Assembly: GCA_037975125.1 (NCBI GenBank)
Contig: JAJQOW010000183.1
Location: 95,005-159,004 of the forward strand
Origin: Latrodectus hesperus
Taxonomy: Eukaryota; Arthropoda; Arachnida; Araneae; Theridiidae
Direction of reading: 5' to 3'
DNA: 64,000 nucleotides
This document shows positions 11,201 through 23,572 of this stretch, piece by piece. The notes below the pieces were generated by a model. It had not been told where the DNA came from. It did not search any database and saw only the letters and a list, made by a program, of their open reading frames with translations. The translations under genes were made by a program, and so were the position numbers. Numbering within the stretch: position 1 is the first letter of the stretch; the number at the start of each line of letters is the position of its first letter.

Positions 11201-14200
11201 CATATGTATACATACTATGAGTACATTTAAGCTATTTTTGTTTAATTCCAAACTGTGTGCATTGTATTTTTTTAGTAAATCTAAAAATGTCTTCACATTT
11301 TAAATAAAAAATAATCTGCTTACCATTTTTAATTCATACAAAGGTAATTATCATTTTTAAATATCAGATTTCTCTTGGAATTCGGAAATAAAGCTCCTTT
11401 TGGCTAAGGGTTGCACATCATATATATAAATCTCGAATAAATGTTTCGGCAAAATAAGAGCACTTAAAAATTTTATAAATTCATTTATACAGGAATGCAT
11501 GTTTAATAATTATAAATTAAATAAGTTTAAATTCTGATTTATTATAAAAAAAATTCAATGAACATTTGATTTCACGTTGTTTGGCAAAACTACGAACAAT
11601 AAATGATTTACAAATTATTAAACTGCGGACATCGTAGAAAATAAAAAATGCAAATTTTACCACAACTTTATAACTTAGATACATTCTTAGCGTTAAGTTC
11701 AAAATTTAATCATCGCCACATCACAACGAGTAGCAAAAACTTTTATGTTACAAGTTTCTAAAAAGTTACTAGTAAATATTTATTGTTAATATCACTCGAT
11801 TAAATAAATTACTTTTAAATTTAAATGATGTGTAAAATAAAAAATGCAGGAAAAGCTCTACAGATGTTTCTTATCATTACTTTCAGATGAATGTATATGC
11901 AACTTCATGCTTATGATATATAAATCAGTATCTTTTAAAGTCAAAAATAAAAGTGTCAAAAACCTAAGTATTTAGCAAAACCAAGAAAAAAACCAGCCAA
12001 ATTATTTTAATCAATATATAATGAATTAACTCACTTATAGTACAGATCATTGTTATTTTATAACATACGTACATCACGGATACGAAAGTTAAATTACAAT
12101 TATAAAGAAAAACTAATTTGAATATGAAAATTTAAGAAAACTTTTTAAATCGCAAAGTAATTGATATTAAACATAATTAAAATTAATCTACCACTGGATG
12201 CTTTATTTCTCAATTGGTGAATTTGAATTTTTATTTTCATGAAAATTTTCAAATGATGCGTTCAATTATTGTTTGTTTTATACATTTGTCAAATTCAATA
12301 ACCCGACAAAAAAAGTTGGAAAACGCACGATCAAAATATATAAAACGTTTATTTTAGTTAAAGTTATTGATTCATTTATACTCAAGATTCTCATGGTAAT
12401 TATTATTATCATGAATGAAATTTGTTTTGAATATATGCAGATATGTATGATATATAGAATTATTTTAATTAAAATTTCATGAAATTCAAAAGTGGAGTTA
12501 ATCGATTTTGCATGTGAATCACGCATTTAAGAAATCAAATAAGACCAAAACGTTACTTTAGTAGAATGCCCTTTTTAAATCCGAGTAAAAACACTATTTT
12601 ACTTTACTTCATTAAAATATCAATTTCAGTTTTCTTGCATATGATAACATAAGATAGTCTGATAATTCAATACATTTGAAAATGCAAAGAACATTTGTTA
12701 TAGTACATTTTTCTTAACTTGTTAAATAATTTAAATTATTTAATCAATGAGAGAAGTTGGTTGCTTTGTTTGTCGCTTAACGATCATTTCTTGCACACGA
12801 GGGTTAATTGACCGGGAGCTAAGGTTTAAAGTGGATTCCGAACCACTACAAACATCGATGCACAAGGTGGGATTCGAACCCACAAACTATTGAACCGAAG
12901 GCAAGAGCGCTAACCGTTTGGATGCCAGCATGGCAGTCAATGAGAGAGATTCACAGATGAAAATAGAAAGTAAAGCGTATAATAACATGAAATTGTAATC
13001 AAACACTATTTTTCCTAATCTACGCAATATACTTCTTTAAAAATGGTAACCATTAAACAATACGTTGAATTCTAAAGCAATGAATAATAATTTATATGAC
13101 TAGCAACCATCATGTATAAACGATCAAATATTTTCTAAAATCCATAGGCTATATATTTAAAAAAATATTCTAAACAAAAGGGCCGATTTTATTTCATTAG
13201 TGTTATGCTTGCTTTAATAAATTTTTTGAATACCTACAAAATTGGTGGCAAATGCTTCAGAGTTACAAAAAATGTTAAAACGAGTTGGTCCAAAAACTTG
13301 CTATTCAATCCCATGAAATCTGAAAAAATTAATCATTAATTATAAATCAAAACTACTATTTATGACTAACTATGAGTGAGTTTAAATTTTTTAGCTAATA
13401 AAATATTTCCATCTTACCATGAAAAAAAAAAAGTAATATTAAAAAAATCTGACAGTTATTTTTACTTATTTCAGCTAAAAAAATAAGAAAAATATGCGAA
13501 TGCGTGCAGTTTTTTTGTCATTCTTCATTTCAAATGTTAATTTTATTTTTATTTAAAAGCCATTGTACATCGATTAAAACATCAGAAATGTTAGGTCGGA
13601 TGACTTTGTTGTTCCTTTAGAAAATAATTTTATGGCTAAACATTTAATAACATAGATTTCAGCAATGATATAAGCTGATGAAACACTTCTAAACCAAACC
13701 AAAGCCTTGTTTTCCTAGTTTTAATCCCTTTGAAGTTAGCTTCAAAAAGTTCACTTTAGAAATTTATTAAACTGATTATTTGTTCAAATTATATTGAAAA
13801 CATGAGAATGGTCAGAATAGAAATAACTAAAACACATGTAAAGGAAGACAATGTATCAACTTCAAGTCGAATATAGCCGGGGACCAACAAACAAAACATT
13901 TCGTGAAAGTTCGGGGTGACAGGTGGTTTTACTTTCCTTGGAAAACTATACACCAAACTGATCCTCCACTAATCGCTGCTTCTTTTCAAGAAGTGGTCAT
14001 CGGCAGTTCTCATTTAGAGAGATAGAAGAAGCACAAGAACTTGAATCCTTATCATTAAAGTCACTTCCTCGTTACTTGTCTTAACCTCCTTTTAGTGCCA
14101 ATTGACTTACTTGAACGATTGACTTGAAAATAACTTAAGACATGCTTTTATTTCGGTACCAACACGAAAAGTGCCTTTACGTGGATCCTAATTTGGTCAT

Positions 14201-14420
14201 CTGCGAAGGCATATTATGCTCAATGCCTGAACAGTGTAACATATTTTTGGTAGAAGTCTTGTATCCAGATATCACTCATGGAAGGAGGTGATCTGTAAGG
14301 CAATATGGTTAAAGTGTAGAGTGACTGCGAAGCAACCATTCTAGAAACGAGAGGGAAAATTTCTTATTAAATAACATCCATTTCTTCTTCCTTTTTTACA
14401 GACTAGCAAATAAAGAGATA
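11200..14420 (-). repeat. Macro-repeat unit in left arm with SINE
   Basis: A second inverted unit, with the pyrimidine-tract block near 14385 and the catcgattaaaaca-type block near 13565. It corresponds to 25190-28390 in the right arm, about 3.2 kb in both cases including a SINE. No gene is seen. Confidence 0.65.
12755..12936 (-). repeat. tRNA-derived SINE, family 1
   Basis: On the minus strand the head reads as a tRNA-like sequence with an A-box around the 'GCCATGCTGGCATCC' start and a T-arm with GGGTTCGAATCCC. Flanks carry a target-site duplication, tcaatgagagaa at 12743-12754 and tcaatgagagag at 12937-12948. The equivalent site at about 20660 in the core lacks the SINE, which gives the empty state. 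The inverted partner is at 26678-26842. Confidence 0.85.
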
Positions 14421-14674
14421 CCATGAGTATAATTAAGACTTTTTATTTGATACTATACTGTTGGCATTATATTCATTTTAGCTCTATTATATAATTTCGT
14501 CCTGGACTATGACTTGAAGCCCTCCACACACGACAGGATTTTTCCGTGGAAACCTGATATTTTGAACAAGTTGTACCGTTTGTGAGAAAGTTGGGTAGGC
14601 ACAAGAAAATTCAAACAAGCTCTGATTTTTCTTCAAACAGGGGTTAGTTACAGGAAGTAAGCAATCGCTTCCCG

Positions 14675-15028
14675 TTGTCGCGTGCCTGTCTCACAGGGTT
14701 GCAAATTATTTCTTGGCGATACTTGGGAAAATTAATATTTGAAATTTCTCATTTACTGAAAATTATATTCACGTTTTACAATACGACCCGAACATTAGAT
14801 TCCTTTTTAAAAAATGCCCATGAAGCAATTATTGAAGTCTATAAAGATGAGCCTTGTTTGTGGCAAATAATAAGTGTCGATTACACAAATAAAATAAAAA
14901 GAAAGTTAACTTACGAAACGTTATTAGAAATAAACAAAAAGATAGACGAAAAGGCTTCCATTAACGAAGTAAAGGGAAAAATTAATGCCCTCCGTAGAAC
15001 CTATAAAAGAGAAAAATCAATGAATTGA
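14675..15028 (+). pseudogene. MADF-domain protein fragment of Harbinger element
   Basis: The 117-codon frame has a MADF-like domain in its C-terminal two thirds: EAIIEVYKDEPCLWQII, then DYTNKIKRKLTYETLLEI, then a basic INALRRTYKRE end. MADF (Myb/SANT-like) proteins are the usual second gene of PIF/Harbinger elements and bind DNA to help the transposase. The frame stops just after the domain, where longer proteins normally continue, so I take it as truncated. The upstream part, with SRACLTGLQIISW, has no recognised domain and may be partly non-coding. Copies at 24668-25042 and 51908-52261 (minus strand) match closely. Confidence 0.7.
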
Positions 15029-15386
15029 AAATAGTGGTGTAAGCACGGAGGTTGCATATGTGTGCCGTCTTAATGTACTTTTGATATTTATGATTTCTGG
15101 ACGAAACTGCAATTCCACGTGCTGAAGTATCTTCCCTGAATTTGGACACAAATTTGGTTGAGAATTGTGATGAAACAAATTAAATAATTAATCTTGTAAA
15201 ATTATTCTCTATCTGAATGAATATCTATAATTACAATTTAACGTAAAATTTAACTACGAAATTTTATAATAAGTTTTATTAGAAAACAATATATTTTTCA
15301 TTTCAGAATGCTTACAAATCTTCAAAATGAACATTTTAAAATTTTATTTTTGGTATTTTTAAATATGAATTAAGTTTAAACAAGAA

Positions 15387-15553
15387 GTTTGTTTGTCGTT
15401 CAACGGTCATTTTTTTGCACACGAGGGCTAATTTGACCGAGACCTACAGTTTAAAGTAGATTCCGAACCACCACATACATCCATGCCCAAGGTGGGATTC
15501 GAACCGTTGAACCGAAGCCAAAGATCGCTAACCATTCGGCTGCCAGCTCGGCG
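15387..15553 (-). repeat. tRNA-derived SINE, family 1, nested in Harbinger
   Basis: Same family as 12755-12936, with the tRNA-like head (A-box around GCTGGCAGCCGAATGG, B-box GGTTCGAATCCC) on the minus strand. Copies of the same insertion are at 24190-24354 and 51391-51557 in the two shorter Harbinger copies, so this SINE entered the element before all three were separated. Confidence 0.85.
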
Positions 15554-15837
15554 TTAGGTATTGGTTGAGATTATTCTGTTTTCTTTAAATATTCTTTATA
15601 CAGCTAAACAATGATAAAATTAAATAATTAAAAATAATAAATTGATTAATAATAAAAAAGAAAATTATTTACCCTTAAGCGAAATTGAAATTATTTGCAC
15701 TTTCAGTTATTATTTATCTTTTGGTAATTGTTAATTTGTTTCCATTTTATTTAAAAATAATCTAATAGAATATACAACATATGACTTTAAGAATATCTTT
15801 ACTCGATAGATAAATTTTGATGTACTAATGTGGTTCT

Positions 15838-16330
15838 TTATTTAATACCGCTTGTCAGAAAGTGCATAGTCGCACTTAATGGTTCTTGAGAACTTAAATA
15901 TGGGAACATGGATGTATCTTTTCTTACAATGAAAGGTGTTACCTTATCCAACAAAGTTGCATAAAAATTTTCATTCATCCTCATGTAATTCAAGAAATCT
16001 TTATCTTCCGACAAAATTTCTGTAATCAAATTTAGATGTGAAAGAATTTCACGATGGAGCAGCCAATTTTTTGCCCATTTCTTTTTTTATTGTTTTCTTT
16101 TTATTATAATCACAGTCCAAAGCAACAGCCAGTAATACTTCTGTGCTTAATTTACTCATGTTACTTAACTTACTATAATAATATTTAAAGGCAGACGTTG
16201 CAAGTAGACAAATGAGTACAAGAATAAAAACTAAAATGACATATAAATACGTCAAGTCATAAAAGTGACTGAAAAACTCTTTTGAATGAATAAAATTTTT
16301 TGCGATTTTCGATTTACATTTACCAGGCAC
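15838..16330 (-). pseudogene. PIF/Harbinger transposase N-terminal fragments
   Basis: Two adjacent reverse-strand frames hold consecutive pieces of the N-terminal region of a Harbinger (DDE_Tnp_4-type) transposase. The upstream one (16049-16330) ends with STEVLLAVALDCDY and KKEMGKKLAAPS; the next (15838-16029) has DFLNYMRMNENFYATLLDKV, VTPFIVRKDT and LSATMHFLTSG. These motifs precede the catalytic core, which is missing entirely. A frame break near 16030-16048 separates them. The first frame also contains a hydrophobic stretch of about 20 residues that is not typical of the family and may be intron or inserted sequence read through. Clearly non-functional. Confidence 0.75.
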
Positions 16331-16638
16331 ACATTTTAAAACAAAAGCAATATATGTTGAAAAATGACAACCTTAAAAATAACTTCCCACTCCAGATATG
16401 TCTCCCTTACTGTGGACAGCAGAATTTAAAGGAAGTGTGTGATTAAGTACTTTCTACCCATTTCAACAAATACAAGCACAGAAATCCTATCGTGTATGGC
16501 GGGATTGAATTGAACGAAAATGCTTTTTTGATATTTGAAAATTAGCTTTTGAGTAGCATTCTTTCTAGTATAGAGGAAAACATTAGCTAGAAAAGTATAT
16601 TTAAGTCAGAATTCTATTAAGATATGTAAAATTATGTT

Positions 16639-16700
16639 ATTTTCCATAGAAAACTGTATCGTGCAGGCGTCCTTGCACTGTAACAGCATATTCCTATTAC
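16639..16700 (+). repeat. 62-bp direct repeat flanking the inverted block, right
   Basis: Second copy of the sequence at 6919-6980, at the point where similarity to copy B (from about 43501) resumes. Confidence 0.9.
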
Positions 16701-19187
16701 AGATGGGAAAAAATTTTCTACAATTATGCCTTAACAGTCATAAATACTTTTTTAATGACAAATGTATATTCAAATAACTGAATACGTATTTAATCAATTG
16801 AAATTCGGAATTTTAAATTCTTTCACATCATAATTAAAGTTTCAATTATTTTACATTAATGTTTGGTGGTTATTCATTAATTTTGCTTTCAAAATGAAAG
16901 AAGTTTTTTTTTTCCGTTAAACAATATCAATATTAATGACTTCTTTAAAACTACATTTTAAACCATATATATATATATACACTTGTGCTATATATTATAC
17001 TACATTTAAAAAAAATATTTCCTAAATTTTATAATTTTAAGCAATAAATTTTTTCTTAACTATTATTTTTACTTTATCAATATAATTCTTTGCACAAAAT
17101 AAAAATTAAGTTTAATGGACTCCAAGATCTGAGATGATATGGACACGGTAATATCAATTGCTTCCCAGAATATCTTTTGAATGTTGGCAGCTTAAGTGAA
17201 TGACTTAGCAGAATGTTTAATTTCTTGCTCGGGAAATCAAATTAGTTTAAAATTCGTGGACGTCTCTCTCACTTATAGCTTTATTTGTAATGATTTTTAA
17301 TGAGTTATAAGCATATTTCAAATATAATTAAAATCAATCTAACTATTAATTTGATATTAAAGAAAATTTTAAATGTAGTGAAGCATTTTATTCATAATTT
17401 TATGCAAAATATTAACTTCAGAATAAAGAAAGTACATTCCCAAACAGAGTTTTTCTAAATTTTTACACATACCTTACTCTTCCTCTGAGACATGTTTACT
17501 TTTCTTAATGGAATTTTCCTTTCAAATAAATTCGTATTATTTTGTCTGCCGTCTCAATAATGCGTTGACTTTTGAAGACTTTCTACTTGGTTCATCTTCA
17601 GGAATATTTGTGAGATGTTTCTGCAATGTTTAGCCAACTTACTGAAAATTGTTATTTTTTACGTTTTGGTTTTTGTTGACACAAAACATACTGCATTACT
17701 TAGATACGACACTTTTTTTAAATTTTTTTAAAAAAATTTATTATCATTGATTGGAAGATGAGTATTTATCTTTTAAATCAATATCCTCTACATGACACTG
17801 TAGTAATTCAAAATGACATTAGACTTTAGGGGAAAATCACTTAAAATTCTAATTATTCCTTACTTATTATACCTTAAGCAGGCACAAAACTGGAGTAATA
17901 AAATCGTCGATTTTGCTTACAGTTTTTATGGAATATAAAGCCTATTGATTTTAGGAAATATACGATAATTTATACAGGCTGGTTGCGTTTCATATAAATT
18001 GCTGTTTATTGCTATTTAGAGTTAAACTTACGTTATTCGAAGTTATACATACATTTATATGTGAATGTAATGATACGAAACATTTGTAGTTTACCCTGCA
18101 TTTTATATTTTATACACAATTTATATTTAATTGTCATCTATTAAAGCAAATAATATTATTTGAAATATTCACTAGTAATTTTTTAAAATCTTGTAGCATA
18201 AAATGTTTTCCCTAGACTTTCTTTGCAGATAATTTTACGTTTTTCTTTAATACTAAAGATGCGCAGCCTTGTGGTTGTTGTGTACATTTTATAAAAACAA
18301 GATGGCGTTTGCGTACCAATCTTTGAATGATGTTAGAAGTTTGGCTGTTTGTAGATTGCTAATTGTTTAAAGTTTATTCTAACTACGAGAGAATAAATTT
18401 CAATGTAATCTGTGTTTGCTGAATCACAAAATAAACATTATGTTTTCATAATAAATATGCATCCCTGTACAATTCTATTTGTAACATAGTTTAAAAACTT
18501 TTATTTTGTTAAACTTTCATCTAGAGAATTAAATACATTATGTGCAAAAATTTATCCAACATGAGCTTTTTTCACGCATTTCAAGTGACATCTGGTATAG
18601 AAAATGAAAATTACCTTTGAATGAAATTCAAAATTGCAAAAGAGCTCTTTTTTATTTAAATGATGACGAATATATATATAAACCTTATGATGATCATATT
18701 AGTTGTTCAGACATCATAATGTAGGCCAAAGTTTGCATCTGAAGATTTCTCTATGACGAATTCTCTAAAACATCATTTATCCTTCTTTCTTCTCAGTAAA
18801 TGTAAGAAAATATAACTGCAGAATATGCTTATCTTTATTACATTTTCCCTGCTTTCTAGCTAAAATAGGTCTAAAACGCAGTCTTTTTTTTAGTATTGCC
18901 ATCATGTATTAGATGCACGTGAGCGACCTAGTTCATTATACATAATTTTATTTATCCTAATATTATTCTGTTTTAATTCTTTTTTTCCAGCTGTTGTTTT
19001 CCCCTAAACCAGCAACAATGCTACTCAAAAGCTAATTTTCAAATATCACAACAGCATTTTCCTGCCATTCAATCATAGTCTAGTATGAAATTACATAATA
19101 GATCTAAAATGAATATTATGCACGCAGAATAGTATCAAATAAAAAAAGGTCTAAATATACTCTTAGTATCTCTATACATGATAGTCT

Positions 19188-19277
19188 GTAAAAGAGGAAG
19201 ATGAAACAGATGTTTTTTAATACGTTATTTGCCCTCACAATTCTAGAATGGATGCTTCGCAGTCACACTACACTTAC
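19188..19277 (-). other. Intron-like segment with conserved splice signals
   Basis: On the minus strand GTAAGT lies at 19277-19272 and a pyrimidine tract ending TTTTACAG lies at about 19195-19186, some 90 bases apart. Equivalent pyrimidine-AG signals are kept in other units near 14400 (plus), 11195 (plus), 25196, 28393, 46033, 52532 and 63853. The GTAAGT is kept at 46121-46116 and 63944-63939 and altered in others. No recognised protein is encoded on either side, so this is a pattern worth testing and not a gene call. Confidence 0.3.
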
Positions 19278-22032
19278 CACCATATTTCCTTGCAGATCAC
19301 CCCTTTCCATGAGTGATATCTGGAAACAAGACTTCTACCAAAATATGAAACACTGTTTAGCCATTCAGCATAATATACCTCCGCAGCGGACCACGTTAGG
19401 ATCCATGTGAAAGAATTTCAGTGATGGTACCGAAATAAAAGCATGTCTTATGTTATTTGCAAGTCAACCGTCATGGAAAATTTCTTTTGGCACTAAAAGG
19501 AGATGAAGAAAAGTAAAGAATAAGAGATATTATTTATAAGGGGAAAAGTTGTTGTGCTCCTCCTGTCTCACTAATTGAGAGCTGCTGATGACCACTTCTT
19601 GAAAAGAAGCAGCGTTTAGTGGAGAATCAGTTTGGTTTATAAAGTTTTTTTTGCGAAATTAAAACCGCGACACACCTGTCACACTGATGCTTCACGAAAT
19701 ATTTTGTTGGTTCCAGGCTCTATTCGAATTGAAGTTGTTACGCTGTCTTCCTCTACATCAATTTTAGTTATTTCTATTCTGACCATTCCCATGTATTCAA
19801 TATAATTTTAACATATTCAGTTTACTAAATTTCTTCAGTGAACTTTTTGAATCTAAATTGAAAGGGATTTAAATCCAAAAAAAAAGCCTATGGTTTTGTT
19901 TAAAAAAGTTTCATCAGCTTATATCATTGCTGAAATCTATTTTTTTAAATTATTCGCCTTAAAATTTTTACTTTGAATGAGCATCAGAGTCATCCAACTT
20001 AACATTTCTGCTTCTTGAATCGATGTACAATGGCTTTTAAATATAAAATAAAACTATCATTTTGAAGAATCAAAATTAAAAAAAAGCTGCATACACTCGC
20101 ACAATGCACTCGATAAAATTCTCTTATTTCATTTTAGTTGAAGTAAGTAAAAATAAATCGGATTTATTTAATGTTACTCTTTTTTTTATTATTTTTTTTT
20201 GGTAAGATGGAAATAATTTTTTAGCTTAAAATTTAAAACCCAAATATAATTTGTCAAAAATTGTAGTTTCTATTTACTATTAAAGATTAATTTTTCCAGA
20301 TTTCCCTTGTTTCAATAAAGAAATTTTGGAACAACGTGTTTTCACTTTTTTCACTCTGAAGTATTTGCCACCAATTTTGTAGGAAATTCAAAAATTTATT
20401 TTAGCAAACACAAAAGTTGAAAATAAAATCATGGTTTTGTTTATAATTTTTATTGAATACAGCTTAATGATTTTAGAAAAAATTCGATGATTTATAAGTG
20501 CTGCTTGCGATGCATATAAATTGATGTTTATTGCTTTAGAATTAAACTTGTTATTTAGTGGTTACCATTTTTAAACAAGTATATTGCTTAGATTAGGAAA
20601 AGTAGTGTTTGAGACTACAATTTCAAGTTACACGTTTTCCTTTCTACTTTCATCTGTAAATCTCTCTCATTGTCTAGATATATTAAATTATTTTAACAGA
20701 AGTATTAAAAAAATATTAAAATAAATGTTCTTTGTGCTGTTCCAAATACCTATAAGTATTGGAATTTCTTATGTTTTCATATATAAGAAAACTGAAGTTG
20801 AGCGATATTTTAATGAAATAATGTAAATTCGTATATTTTCTCTCGAATTTAATAAGAGCTTTCTCCTAAAGGAACATTTTGGTATTATATGATTTTAAAG
20901 ATGCATGATTCACTTGCCAAATGGATTTGAATTTCTTGAAATTTTAATTAAAATAATTCTTACATAACTGACATAAAATGTCATACATAACTGCATATAT
21001 TCAACACAAATTTATATCATGATAAGAATAATAACCATAAAAACCCTAAGTAAATCATCTAAAGGTTTATAATTAAGAAAACATAAATAATTTGATCATT
21101 TTTCTCATTTTCTTGTTTTGTGGAGTTAATCGATTTAGCTAATGTAGACATGAAATAATAACTGAATGCGTCATTTGAGAAATTGCTTGAAATTCTCAAG
21201 TCAAGTTCATTGGTTGGGAATGAAGCATCTCATTGTTTGTTTGTTTTTGTTATGTTTAGTGTTAAATGCTATGGATTTCTAAAAGTTTTCTTAAATTTCC
21301 AAATCCAATTTAGTTTTCGAATATTATTGTAAATTCTTATTCGTATCGGTGATGTTATGCTATAGAATAATAATGACAAGTACAATCAGTATTGTCATCC
21401 ATTATTGATTGAAAACATTTTATTTATTTATTTATTTTTTTGGCTCTACTGAATACTATGGTTTTTGGCATTCATATTTCTCAATTTAAATAATACTAAT
21501 TTATGAAACACAAGCATAAAGTTATGTATATATTCATCTGTGAATGTAATGATACGAAACATTTGTAGTTTACCCTGCATTTTTTTATTTTATACGTAAT
21601 TTATATTTAATTGTCATTTATTAAAGCAATTAATGTTATTTGAAATATTCACTAGTAATATTTTAAAATCTTGTAGCATAAAAGTCTTTCCCTAGACGTT
21701 AACTGCATAAGATTATTTTACTATTTTTAAGTCTAAGGATGAGCAGCCTTGTGGCAGCTGTGTCCATTTTACTAAATCGAGCCGAAGATTGCGTATTGAT
21801 TTTGTGTGGTGTAGGATGTTTTGTGGTTTGTAAATTACTTATTGTTCAAAATTCATTCTAACTACGAGATAACAAATTAAACAATAAAAAAAAATTGTAA
21901 AATAGATTTGCTGAATCTCAAAATAAACGTTTTGTTTTCTTAATAAATAAATATGCATCGCTGTACAATCGTATTTGTAAGATATTTTAATATCTTTTAT
22001 TTTGTCAAAACTTTCGTCTAGAGAATTAAATA

Positions 22033-23572
22033 CACTGCTGGACAATTGCTAAGGACGGATAACTCTATCATCCATAGCAACCACAAAATGAAAGGAAGCA
22101 AAATGTGGAAATTTAGAATAAGTGCGGGATATAGTGAGAAGTATGCGAATGCAAATTTTTTTCCACGTGTATATTTATCACGTGATAGCGTTCATAAGAG
22201 CTTTAAAGGTTTTGAAGCGTGTGGACAGTTGTTGTTTCAAGTCACAGTTTTACAGGATAGATTTATTAGACGAAATTGAAATTTTTGGCATGATTTCCCG
22301 ACATCACTTAGATGATTTTATGCATGGCCGAATTATTGGAAAGATTGAAGAAGGGCGAAAAATAACAGATGTTGCAAGGGAGTTGGACATCGCTCACAGC
22401 ATTGTTTCACGGCTGTAGAAGTCATTTGAATCTACTGGAATGTGTAGTAGATGGCACGGGGGAGGTCGTGTTAGAAGTAGTTAGAAGTTAGCTGCAGAAG
22501 ACAGATATATCGTCCTATCAGCAAAAAGGAACAGGCGCACCACCGCTTCGCAGGTGGCAAATCAGTTTCTTGCTGCCTCAGAAAGGAGATCTCCCAAAAA
22601 ACTGTTGCCAGACGTTTGAGGGGAGGAGGACTATATGCCCCCAGACATGTTGTGTGTGTCCCATTGACCAGACAGCACCGTACTGCCCGTTTGCAATGGA
22701 ATCGAGGGCTTCGCAATTGGACTGAACAGGACTGGGCATGCGTACTATTCTCAGATGAGAGTAGGTTCCGTCTGTCATCGGATTGAAGACGCTAACTGAT
22801 CTGGCGCGAGAGTGGTACTGCTTATCGTCCAGAAAATATCAAGGATAATTGACCGATATCCGACATGCAGTGTCATGGTGTGGGCCGGCAACATGATCAA
22901 TGGCCGTACGCCCGTACATGTGGTTGCGAATGGGACTATGACGGGACAACGATAAATTAATGAAGTTCTACTTCCTCATGTTCGTCTTTTCCGTGATGCT
23001 GTCAGTGATAAATTTGTTTTTATGGATGACAACGCAACATGTTATCGAACACTCGCTGTTCAGGATTCTCTAGACAGCGAGGATATTGAACGTGTCGTAT
23101 GGCCATCACGTTTTCCAGATCTAAATCCCATTGAAAATCTGTGGGATGCTTTGGGGAGGCAAGTTGTTGGTCGAAACTATCCTCCGACAAACAAGAACAC
23201 CCTCATCCGTGCACTCCCAGAGGAATGGGATAAATTGCCACAACAGCTGCTGGATAATGCAGTGCAAAGTATGATACGACGTGTGGAATGGTGCATCACA
23301 CCCCACGGTGGACATATTAAGTACTGATACCTTTCTTTACGGTGCCTGCTGATTTTTAGATGCATTGTTCCATTTTTCCAAATACAGCATCAAATGAACA
23401 TTTTTTCTTTCAGATGTTTCACAGCTTTTGTACTTTCCAGAACAATAAATATTCTTTATTCTAATGTCTGAACAGTGTGGCAACTATATTTTATCCTACT
23501 AGGTCTAATGTCTCGCTTAATGTTATGTTACATTGCAATTTGTTATCCGTCCTTAGCAATTGTCCAGAAGAT
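22033..23572 (+). mobile_element. Tc1-like (DD34E) transposon, copy A
   Basis: Terminal inverted repeats of about 31 bp begin cactgctggacaattgctaa and end with the imperfect complement at 23572, with TA on both sides (22031-22032, 23573-23574). The 1540-bp length is typical of Tc1-like elements. A matching copy at the matching place in copy B (49202-50774) shows that it inserted before the duplication. Related macro-repeat units (near 18536 and 63215) have about 330 bp more host sequence at this point, so the insertion is next to a deletion. Confidence 0.92.
22290..23327 (+). pseudogene. Tc1-like transposase pseudogene, copy A
   Basis: The gene begins at MISRHHLDDFMHGRIIGKIE (N-terminal helix-turn-helix region) and breaks repeatedly. 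A stop follows DIAHSIVSRL at 22416, then come frame shifts through the second DNA-binding part. The first catalytic D sits in FSDESRFRLSSD (about 22750), followed by stops. The last 101 codons (23022-23327) are open and hold the second D in MDDNATC and the E in PDLNPIENLWDALG, ending near HGGHIKY. The second D and the E are 34 residues apart, as in the DD34E family. The protein cannot be made from this copy. Confidence 0.85.

Larger units (their letters stand above)
14520..16503. mobile_element. PIF/Harbinger element, longest copy, with nested SINE
   Basis: Terminal inverted repeats of about 22 bp bound the element: ccctccacacacgacaggat at the left and its partner ending in ggcggg at 16503. 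Related macro-repeat copies at about 19070, 45910 and 63745 lack the insertion and show the intact target. Comparison suggests a 3-bp duplication (tga), which fits the superfamily, but the ends are not exact. Inside are a MADF-like frame (plus strand), a SINE (15387-15553) and fragments of a Harbinger transposase on the minus strand. This is the only one of three copies here to keep the transposase fragments; 23777-25084 and 50979-52415 share one internal deletion removing them. Confidence 0.85.
6997..16638 (-). repeat. Left arm of giant inverted repeat
   Basis: This block is the reverse complement of 23643-34562. Matching landmarks run in opposite order: 7011 with 34548, 8276-8461 with 33235-33038, 10230 with the rosa insertion site at 29341/31275, the SINE at 12755 with that at 26678, and the Harbinger element at 14520 with that at 25084. 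Right-arm length minus the 1.93-kb rosa insertion, plus the 0.68 kb of extra Harbinger sequence in this arm, agrees with this arm's length to within about 20 bases. The block contains macro-repeat units, one SINE inside the Harbinger element and one outside it, and no host gene. Confidence 0.92.

Noticed and set aside
12273..12526. 69- and 82-codon frames on opposite strands
   Set aside because: AT-rich low-complexity translations within a macro-repeat block; other units have stops there.
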